Of a stretch of DNA of 64,000 nucleotides, positions 12,281-21,081 are shown one piece after another. The position numbers and the translations under genes were made by a program. The notes beneath the pieces are model-generated. The model searched no databases. It was not told where the DNA came from and worked only from the letters and a program-made list of their open reading frames with translations. Position 1 is the first letter of the stretch. Every line of letters starts with the position of its first letter. This stretch comes from Symsagittifera roscoffensis (lineage: Eukaryota > Xenacoelomorpha > Acoela > Convolutidae), in NCBI RefSeq assembly GCF_963678635.1, contig NC_087069.1:6305472-6369471 (forward strand), in the 5' to 3' direction.

Positions 12281-12378
12281 CTCTACAGTTACGTAAATTT
12301 TCCGGTCCGTGGCTCCCCCGTCTTTCACATCTATCACAATATCCCACGTGTTTGTGTCTTCAAAGTCAAGGTCATTGG
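12281..12378 (-). CDS. Cadherin gene exon 10 of window
   Basis: Ninety-eight bases between a TTTCAG acceptor and a GTATGC donor. It encodes the last strands of a repeat: NDLDFEDTNTWDIVIDVKDG, then IYVTVE. LDFED is the LDRE/LDYE-class site. Phase 1 in, phase 0 out. Confidence 0.85.
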
Positions 12379-12725
12379 CTGAAATCATTTGAATGTTATG
12401 AAATTTTCCCTGAAAGCTCATTAAAATAGTTTTCGTTTATTATGCAACAAATTTTCCAGCAGCAGCTATCCTTAGTGTCGGCAGCTTTTCGGTAATTTGA
12501 AACATTTAGCAAGTTTACTGGCACTTAGATTTAAAACTTCTGACAGTTTTCAATTTTAACACTGAAAATTTGATCTTTCGTCGCAAAAGCTACTCCTCAA
12601 AATGAAAGCATTGCGTTTTGCAATAACAATGCTAACATTTTACCGATAATGTTAATTAAGTGTTATATTTATCGGTTATTGTAATATAAATGATGAGCAC
12701 TAATAATATACAAATATACACCCAC
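12379..12725 (-). other. Intron, no feature seen
   Basis: AT-rich, 347 bases, between two well-supported exons. Nothing recognisable. Confidence 0.5.
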
Positions 12726-14247
12726 CGACGAGTGAAATTTTCCCTGTCGTCGCATCAACTGCGAATCTCCCGTCGCCCGAGGCCTTCGCGAACGAAATGG
12801 TTTCTCCCGCGTCGTTCGCGTTGCAAGTAAACTTCTCGTGCAAGACAGTTGTCGGTGTCACTGTTTCGTAAATGGCGATCCGAACTGACGACTCGGCACA
12901 CGAAGGTGGGAACTCGCCCTCGTCCGAAACTGTCAGCGTCACTGCGTGGGTAGCCGCCGTGTCGGGATCCTTAGCTGTCAACACGAGGCTGTAAGAGTTT
13001 TTAACTTCGAAATTTAAGGGCTTAGCCAAAATCAACTGCACGTCATAACTCGTAGAACCGGCGTTATCTTCGATGTACAATTGGAATGTGCCTCCGAAAT
13101 TGTCGACCAGAGCAATGGTGTCTTTTAGGATCCCGTGACCGCCTTTATCCGGATCGGCCACTGTGAAAGTGTCCAAGCCGGTTCCGACTGGTAGATTTTC
13201 ACTCTTGGTCAGGGTCGCTGAGCCGGTCCAAGCCGGGTCGTCCTCGTTTGTCGGCTGGACAAAAACCTTAACGTGAATATTGACCGGATCTGTTTCGCCT
13301 GTGATTTCAGCAGTAACTATCAATGAGTACTCTGTGGTGGTTTCATAGTCCAAGGATCCTGTCGTTTTGATTTCAACGTCGCTTCCGTCCAGTTCAAAGA
13401 CCGCATCTGTCAAAGCGTAGGTGTAAGTCGGACCCGCCGAGCATGCGACTGACGCAACAAACGTTGCAGCTGTCGCGGGTGTCTCGTCAACAAATGCGAC
13501 AACAGTATTTGGACATTCAGGATAAGCATCTGTGGTATCGGTTATTGTAACTGTGAAAGTATCGGTGATAATAACGGTATTCGGGTCCAAGATATTGTAA
13601 GCCTCAACTTCCAAAGTAAATGATGCTCCCATTTTATCGTAATCGAGGAGTTTCTTCAAGACGATGTCTGCCGAAATGGATCCAGAAGCTGCAACTCCTG
13701 GCGATATTATGCAACAGTCAACAGTACTGGGAGTGAGTCTAAACCGAATTCCCTCCGCTCCGAAAAGTTTGCAATCTGGGTCATCCACAGTAACCGAGTT
13801 AATTACACTGCCTATAGCATTCGCGCCCTCAGCGAAAGGTCCGACATCTGGTACTGCCGGATTAAACACCGGAGCTGTCATGTCTTCGGGAATCGCCTGG
13901 ACATATAGTGTCATAGCTAGTGCAGTGCCTCCCGATGTTCCAACTATAGGAACCTCATCGTCGGTTGGACAGTTCGCTGCGTCTTTAGCCATCGCGTTTT
14001 TATTAACGACAGTCACTTTTCCGTTTCCCGCGTTCACAGTGTAATCGGTGGATGTTGTCGAGTATACAGGAGTAGATCCGACGTCGTTATCTTGCGCTCC
14101 GAAGTCGTAAACTTCAACGTTCGCGTCGGATTCCTTGACAGTCGTGTAGTGTATAGGGTACAAGCTGTAGGGTTCGTTGTCGTTAACCCCGGTCAGTGTT
14201 AAGGTCAGGGTGTGAAACGAGTTGGTGACCACTTTAGAATCGTCACC
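12726..14247 (-). CDS. Cadherin gene exon 9 of window, long multi-repeat exon
   Basis: A 1,522-bp exon with a CTTTCAG acceptor and a GTGGGT donor. It encodes about five EC repeats without interruption. Landmarks in order are TLTGVNDNEPYSLYP, AQDNDVGSTPVYS, LLDYDKMGASFTLEVEAY, YPECPNTVVAFVDE, SLDYETTTEYSLIVTAE, VADPDKGGHGIL, LNFEVKNSYSLVLTAKDPD, FPPSCAESSVRIAIYE and AVDATTGKISLV. Several repeats open with a Cys after the linker and have a second Cys where the calcium motif normally lies. Elsewhere in the gene single repeats are split over two or three exons, so this one is exceptional in size. Confidence 0.95.
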
Positions 14248-14808
14248 CTGAAAGAGTTCATTAAAAACTCAAAAATCTTAAAATACTTAAGATAGATATC
14301 AACTTGCCTACGAATAAATTGCATTCTTTGCGTAGTTCTTATCGATATAGTTTTGAGCTTCATGCTAATTTTTGACCCGCTCCCTCGCAGCTAAAATTCT
14401 AAAGATAATTGTCAACTATGAGTCAAATTTGGGCACGGTTTATTTTCGAAACATTAAAACTTTCGACCAAAAAATGTTGTTCACTAACTATTCAGATATA
14501 AAAGTAGATCATTTTTTTGCTCAGCTAAATATGATAAAAGCTAAGATTTTCTTCATTTATAAAAAATTAAGAGTTTGACTTGAAATTAAGATTTCACTAA
14601 TATTTTTTTAATGCAGGCCTTATTTATTCATTTCAAATGTTAAGATTTACCTGATCTATAAAAAGTAAAAATTTTACTTGTTCACAAGATAAATATCTTT
14701 AGTTAAAGCCGGATTCATACGTTCGATTGCTTTTTGGAACCTTTTTCATGTTTCATGTTTCTTTTAAAAAACATATTCATTTTATTGTGTTTAAATGGTC
14801 AGGGTAGG
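14248..14808 (-). other. Intron sequence upstream of the minisatellite
   Basis: AT-rich. An open frame at 14372-14578 on the plus strand has no support. Nothing else is visible. Confidence 0.5.
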
Positions 14809-14816
14809 TTTGAAGC

Positions 14817-16719
14817 GAATGTCCCACGTTTCGCCCCACACACATTTTGCCCCTCTTAAATCTAGTGGCACAATTCGCCTCTCACACATTTCGTCCTCTT
14901 AAATCTATTGGCACATTTCGCCCCACATACATTTTGCCCCTCTTAAATCTAGTGGCACAATTCGCCCCTCACACATTTCGCCCCTCTTAAATCTAGTGGC
15001 ACAATTCGCCCCACACACATTTTTCCCCTCTTAAATCTAGTGGCACAATTCGCCCCACACACATTTTGCCCCTCTTAAATCTAGTGGCACAATTCGCCCC
15101 ACATATATTTTGCCCCTCTTAAGATTAGTGGCACAATTCGCCCCTCACACATTTCGCCCCTCTTAAATCTAGTGGCACAATTCGCCCCACATACATTTTG
15201 CCCCTCTTAAATCTAGTGGCACAATTCGCCCCTCACACATTTCGTCCTCTTAAATCTATTGGCACATTTCGCCCCACATACATTTTGCCCCTCTTAAATC
15301 TAGTGGCACAATTCGCCCCTCACACATTTCGCCCCTCTTAAATCTAGTGGCACAATTCGCCCCACACACATTTTGCCCCTCTTAAATCTAGTGGCACATT
15401 TCGCCCCACACACATTTTGCCCCTCTTAAATCTAGTGGCACATTTCGCCCCACATATATTTTGCCCCTCTTAAGATTAGTGGCACAATTCGCCCCTCACA
15501 CATTTCGCCCCTCTTAAATCTAGTGGCACAATTCGCCCCACATACATTTTGCCCCTCTTAAATCTAGTGGCACAATTCGCCCCTCACACATTTCGTCCTC
15601 TTAAATCTATTGGCACATTTCGCCCCACATACATTTTGCCCCTCTTAAATCTAGTGGCACAATTCGATTCGCCCCTCACACATTTCGCCCCTCTTAAATC
15701 TAGTGGCACAATTCGCCCCACACACATTTTGCCCCTCTTAAATCTAGTGGCACATTTCGCCCCACACACATTTCGCCCCTCTTAAATCTAGTGGCACAAT
15801 TCGCCCCACACACATTTTTCCCCTCTTAAATCTAGTGGCACAATTCGCCCCACACACATTTTGCCCCTCTTAAATCTAGTGGCACAATTCGCCCCTCACA
15901 CATTTCGCCCCTCTTAAATCTAGTGGCACAATTCGCCCCACACACATTTTTCCCCTCTTAAATCTAGTGGCACAATTCGCCCCACACACATTTTGCCCCT
16001 CTTAAATCTAGTGGCACATTTCGCCCCACATATATTTTGCCCCTCTTAAGATTAGTGGCACAATTCGCCCCTCACACATTTCGCCCCTCTTAAATCTAGT
16101 GGCACAATTCGCCCCACATACATTTTGCCCCTCTTAAATCTAGTGGCACAATTCGCCCCTCACACATTTCGTCCTCTTAAATCTATTGGCACATTTCGCC
16201 CCACATACATTTTGCCCCTCTTAAATCTAGTGGCACAATTCGCCCCTCACACATTTCGCCCCTCTTAAATCTAGTGGCACAATTCGCCCCACACACATTT
16301 TGCCCCTCTTAAATCTAGTGGCACATTTCGCCCCACACACATTTTGCCCCTCTTAAATCAAGTGGCACAATTCGCCCCTCTTAAATCTAGTGGCACATTT
16401 CGCCCCACACACATTTTGCCCCTTTTAAATCTAGTGGCACAATTCACCCCTCACACATTTCGCCCCTCTTAAATCTAGTGGCGTATTTCGCCCCACACAC
16501 ATTTTGCCCCTCTTAAATCTAGTGGCACAATTCGCCCATCGTAGATTTCGCCTCTCTTAAATCTAGTGGCACATTTTGCCCCTAATATATGCACACATTT
16601 CGTCCTCGCACGTTTCGCCCCTAACTTATTACACAGTTAATTAACGCCGCTTTCTTAATATACATTTTAGGGGCAAAATGTGCCACTAGATTTAAGAGGT
16701 GCGAAATGTGTGAATACCG
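14817..16719. repeat. 44-bp minisatellite with higher-order repeat
   Basis: About 40 copies of a 44-base unit, built on CTCTTAAATCTAGTGGCACA and TTCGCCCC(A/T)CACACATTT. Variant units recur at fixed spacing. The TCGTCCTCTTAAATCTATTGG variant starts at 14891, 15242, 15593 and 16169, so the array is built from blocks of about 351 bp (8 units), plus one longer block. The last unit, at about 16665-16715, is inverted. The octamer TTTGAAGC lies on both sides (14809-14816 and 16720-16727), so the array may be the inside of a hAT-like MITE. Open frames inside it are repeat artefacts. Confidence 0.85.
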
Positions 16720-16881
16720 TTTGAAGCAGATCAGCTGATCTCATTACATCGGCTGATCCTTTCAAAGTTAAGTGCAATAATTCTTATTGGAAATGTTTGA
16801 GAATAATATTTGAATAACATTGATAAATTAATTACTCTTCTTCTTTTAAAGTTAAAATACAGAGTTAGGAAATGCACTCAC

Positions 16882-17016
16882 GTAGCTTCTGACGGCCACT
16901 ATGAGTTCGTGAGTGCCGGAGCCATAGTCGCCCTCTCTGTCCAGAGTCTGGGCCAGGGTGACGTCACCAGTGAGGGGGTTCACGGCGAAGGAGTCGAAGC
17001 TAGAACTGGGATCCAC
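16882..17016 (-). CDS. Cadherin gene exon 8 of window
   Basis: Forty-five codons, phase 0 at both ends, acceptor CTCTAG and donor GTGAGT. It encodes the second half of the repeat begun by the 18134 exon: FAVNPLTGDVTLAQTLDREG, then HELIVAVRSY. LDREG is a canonical cadherin calcium-binding motif. Confidence 0.9.
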
Positions 17017-17430
17017 CTAGAGAAAAAAAAACGATATTTACCGTCTGTTAGCTCTTTTTTTCACAAAGCGAAACAATACTCATTAAACGTAACAATACTA
17101 TATAAAAAAGGTAGAAAACACTTTGATTCGAAACTACATTTCAGGTTACTCAAGATCTAAGCAACGCAATAAATTTAGAGCAATAAAAAATTTTTAATTT
17201 GCTTTGTTTAATGCATAAAAACATCGCGGCTTGATGTTGAAAAACTTAGCCAGCAGACAGTTGGAAGAAAACTCCTGCAAACACCTTTTTTGTTCATGCT
17301 GTTGCCAAATTTTATTTTTATTGCATTTTTTAATATTAAGTGTTAATTTTTTTGATAAGTGTGAAGAAACAATTTAAAGTTGTTTGCCTTTACTACACTG
17401 TATTACTGCAAACTACGTTAGTACTTGCTA

Positions 17431-17873
17431 TGGGTCTTATGCACTAAACGGCCCAAAAACAATTTTTCTACATCGTAAGCTGGAAATTATGCGATCAAAT
17501 TTGATTGGGTAATTTTAGCCAATCAATTTCAAGTTACATGGTCAGGCATTCCGATCAACTTTGTAAGCAGATAAAAATATTAGCCGAAATTGCCGAAAAG
17601 GTGAAACTTTGAGTCAAATTATCAAATTAATTTTGAGTCACTTGTGAAACCTTGCCCAGACAAGAAAAATTCAGTAAAATGGCTTGACAAAACAAAATTT
17701 AATTTTCTTTATCATTTTGGCTAATAATTTTATCTGCTTGAAATTTTAATTGAAATGGCAGAAAATGTCGATGGAATTTGATTGGCTAATTAGTCAATCA
17801 AATTCATCCACAATAATTTTAGCTAGAGAGATGTAGAAATAATCAATTTGGGCCGTTTAGTGCATAAGACCCC
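17431..17873. mobile_element. MITE with TA target duplication (Tc1/mariner-like)
   Basis: A 443-bp element. Its ends share GGGTCTTATGCACTAAACGG, continuing to about 26 bases with only the outermost base differing. TA dinucleotides flank both ends (17429-17430 and 17874-17875). Inner sub-repeats of a GATTGG...CCAATC type are present. No transposase. It sits in the intron 17017-17963. Confidence 0.8.
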
Positions 17874-17963
17874 TAACTATTATTACTAACTATTATATTA
17901 CTATTATTGTACTAACAAACTAAGTTAACACGTATGATGACATATGTTCATTTTAATACACAC

Positions 17964-18134
17964 CTCGACCAGCTCGTAGTAGCAAACAGCGTGGTCTGCC
18001 ACCCCCTCATCAGTGTCTAAGCAGGTGGTGACTGAGTTGTCGAACAGGACAGTGCCGATGGCATCCGACTCCGAAATTGATATGGTGTCCGAGGCGTAGT
18101 CGAATGGAAGCCGTGCATCGTTCACGGGCGACAC
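17964..18134 (-). CDS. Cadherin gene exon 7 of window
   Basis: Fifty-seven codons, phase 0 at both ends, with a TGTTTAG acceptor and a GTGTGT donor. It encodes the linker VSPVNDARLPF and the first half of a repeat (ISISESDAIGTVLF, then TCLDTDEGVADHAVCYYELVE). Two cysteines flank the DTDEG calcium motif. Confidence 0.9.
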
Positions 18135-18617
18135 CTAAACAGGTGCAACAATTCAAGAAATAATTAAACGGAAAGATGCAAAAATTCGAAAAATTAATTA
18201 AACGAAATGGTGCAACAATTAGAAAAAAACAAGGATAGCCGGTTACTGTGCTAGTAGCACAGAATGTTTCAAAAAGTTTTCACAATTTTTTGCTAAAATT
18301 TTTGAAGTTTTTGATTACCAAAATTGATTAAGAAAACTCAAAAAAGAAATTTTACTGGAATAAAAACAAAATTAGGCCCAAATTAAGCATAAATAAGCCT
18401 GCTCGCTAGCTATATTCTCCCGAAATTTCACAAAAACTATCAAATCATTTTTCTCAACAGAACTTTTTCAATTTTTTTAAATGCTCGAATCAAGACTGAA
18501 GGGGTTGTAATATAATTTATCACTCAACCAGGGGCGGATCCAGGATTTTCTCGAGGGAGGGGGGCGGTTTATCATAAAAATTTCGAAAAATTTGACAAAT
18601 TTTTTTTAGATAGACCA

Positions 18618-19611
18618 TGTCGTCTTTAGGATTTTCACACACAGTCTTGCGAAGCTATCCCTTTTACCGTGCTAAAGCAGGGGGGCACTAAGGCTCGGTA
18701 TTAACGACAATCCCGAAAGGGTTATTTTTAGTGGTGAGTTGTCCTCTACTGTATTCTATTGCTCTCCCTTAGTCAGTGATGCTCTTGCTTGCTATATCTC
18801 GCTTGAAGTCGCGTATAACGAATTCCTTTCTCTCAAATGAATTCAATATATATAAGTCTGAATGAATACAAAGGGCCTACTAGTTCGGCCAGCATATAAT
18901 TTAGTAATATACAACAGAATGGTTTGCGATCTGTACACACTTAACAATTTCTTCTCTGCGTACTCGGTCAGTACACGTGTCGACTAAGCTCTCTGACTTA
19001 TACTAACTTCTGCTCTAACTAATTTTCCACAAGGCACTTCGACTTGCGTTCTTACTTCACTCGCTGTGAAACAATTAACTGATGAGTTCAGATAGCGACC
19101 ACAACTGGGACCTACTGAATCTTACGCTCGTTAACTCGTTCTCTTTTTAATCCGCTCTCTAACCTCCACTTCTTCTTATCTCTATTTGTGCTCCGTTTTT
19201 GTTAATGTCACGCCACTTCATATCGGTGCTGTCATCCCCTTAATCACAACTGCCCCCTATGGTTTTTCCCTTTTACCTACTCCCCCTGTCAAAGCTGACG
19301 GGTCCCAAGTCCGGGGTTTTTATCGACTTGTTCACCTTTTGTAAATACATCCCCATGCGGTTGGCATCGTAAATCGGGTAAGTACCGAAGTCGTATGATT
19401 CTTATCAATTAAATCCCCCCTTCGCTACTTACTTAAATAACATCTGACTTCGGTGTCAAATCTTGACCCAAGCAACAAAGTCATATGACCCCAATAAACT
19501 AACCATAACCCGATTTTGAACCAAATTTACTAATATTTTCACTATCATGTTAGGATAAAATGCGCAGAAAATACGCTAAGTCGAAAATTTGCTAGAATTA
19601 CCAATTCTACA
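18618..19611 (-). repeat. Element 1 3' LTR (full length, 994 bp)
   Basis: On the minus strand it starts TGTAGAATTGG and ends CTAAAGACGACA. It is the longer of the two LTRs and keeps 183 bases (19210-19392) missing from the other. A TATATATAAG stretch near 18850 could be a promoter element. Otherwise it is nearly identical to the 5' LTR. Confidence 0.92.
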
Positions 19612-19612
19612 G

Positions 19613-19623
19613 TCTTCCCTTCT
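19613..19623 (-). other. Element 1 polypurine tract
   Basis: The minus strand reads AGAAGGGAAGA directly before the 3' LTR (one C between). This is the expected position and composition for the plus-strand primer of an LTR element. Confidence 0.75.
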
Positions 19624-19825
19624 AGTCTATTATTCTCCCGAATAATGTTAGGTTTTTCTTTTCCCCTTTTTTTTCTTCACTAAATACTGAATTACTGACT
19701 ATATACAATCTATACTTTATTTAGGTATAAGCTATAGTTAAGTTTAAGTTTGAGATATAAGTTTAATCAGTTCCTTCCTTTATAAATTCCTTGGTTATTA
19801 GCGAGAGTTTATAAACTGTCCCCTC

Positions 19826-20530
19826 CTAACTTTCGGCCCCCGAATTGGTTGAGGATTCGTCATATTCGTCTGACCAATTCCCCTCTCCCCATTGGGCCTG
19901 GAGCGCCCGATATTCTTCCTCGCCAATGGTATGTCTGATTTCGTCAAAGAGGTCCCTAATTTTGGGCCTATCACTCGGCCTCCTCCTCCTAGCCCTTGCT
20001 ATGTCGGAGAGGGAAATTGAGTGGGTGCTTGCAGAGTCCTCATCACTCTCCCAACTGAGAAATCTCTCCCGCCCAGACTTCTCCGAAGGCGGTTGACCCT
20101 CGGTCGAGCAAGTGTCAGTTGCCGTGTCCCGCGCTGGCTCATATACATGAAATTGGCCCGCAGTTGAGCAACTCTCCAGATCGGGCTCCCCCAGATTGAA
20201 CTTCCAGAGAGCTGTGCTCACATCCGGCACCGTCTCTTCGACTCTAGGGTAGTGTCGGAAAGGCCGTGGGGCACCCTGCCTTCGCAGAAACAACCGGAAC
20301 TCATGCCAGGAGGCGGTGTATGCCAATAGGTGCAGGGAGGCACCACTCTTCAGTGAAAGAGTTATATACTCATCTTCTTCCTGGTAGTCTAGGATGGTGA
20401 AGAAGGCTCGGAGGATGAAGGATCTCCACACAATTGTCATTTTAGCGACTTTTTTTTTCTTTTGTAATTTAGAGAATTTATTAAAATTCGAAGGTTTCTT
20501 AACGACTGAATCTTGGTAGTAACAATGCAC
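19826..20530 (-). CDS. Element 1 extra 3' ORF, unrecognised protein
   Basis: An open frame of 234 codons between env and the 3' LTR. A second Met at 20440 (MTIVWRSF) gives a more natural 204-residue product, because the first 30 residues are Lys/Asn-rich and lie in low-complexity DNA. The N-terminal half looks folded (ILDYQEEDEYITLSLKSG, WHEFRLFLRR). The C-terminal half is disordered and charged, with a Ser/Asp/Glu stretch (SWESDEDSASTHS), an ARARRRR basic patch that could be a nuclear signal, and an acidic end. Codon use matches the env and pol genes, which supports real coding. I do not recognise the family. A retroviral-style accessory gene is the simplest idea. It would need a spliced mRNA. 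Confidence 0.6.
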   Translation of the reverse strand: MHCYYQDSVVKKPSNFNKFSKLQKKKKVAKMTIVWRSFILRAFFTILDYQEEDEYITLSLKSGASLHLLAYTASWHEFRLFLRRQGAPRPFRHYPRVEETVPDVSTALWKFNLGEPDLESCSTAGQFHVYEPARDTATDTCSTEGQPPSEKSGRERFLSWESDEDSASTHSISLSDIARARRRRPSDRPKIRDLFDEIRHTIGEEEYRALQAQWGEGNWSDEYDESSTNSGAES

Positions 20531-21081
20531 GGTTTCAGCCTTCGTGGTTCTCTTTTTCCCTTATCTTCACCTGTTCAGATGTTCGTATCGAGGTGACACG
20601 ACGGCCCGTCAATCAATCGGTTGCCTTTACTTAAGATTGTAATCTGTCATGTTCGTCGGTTAACCTGCAAGCCTGGTCACGAAAGTCTTGTATGCTAAGA
20701 ATTAGCCTGAGCTTGCGCTAAATTAACCTGATTAAGTGTTTAATGACCCTCACTAAATTGTATCGTGTGATCGCAAACCTCTAGTCAGTCCCCGTCAAAT
20801 AAAAGCACGTATGATTATATCATGAATGAGGGGTCAGCTGATCTGACTCGGGGACATGACTGCTATCAAGTTACTCCTCACGGTGTGATCCAACCTCATC
20901 CATTTAGATAGATATGAATGTTTGAAACGAAATAATGATATCCATGAGGTGGGGTCACACCCTAGTATAGTAGCACCGAATACGATGAGCATTATATTGA
21001 GTTCATGAATATATAAAATGTTTTAGACTCACAACCGGTCGGACTGGTTCTCACCCTCCTGGTCGCCTCATCCTCCCCTCC
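20531..21081 (-). other. Element 1 spacer between env and the 3' ORF
   Basis: About 550 bases without an open frame of note. It presumably carries the splice acceptor for the 3' ORF, but I cannot place it with confidence. Confidence 0.4.

Noticed and set aside
13664-14044. Plus-strand 126-codon frame within the long cadherin exon
   Set aside because: Shadow of the minus-strand cadherin frame, which is far better supported.
15549-15785. Open frames on both strands inside the minisatellite
   Set aside because: They arise from the repeat period and have no independent support.
14817-16719. Regular repeats that could suggest a CRISPR array
   Set aside because: Units are contiguous 44-mers without unique spacers, in an animal intron. 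It is a minisatellite.
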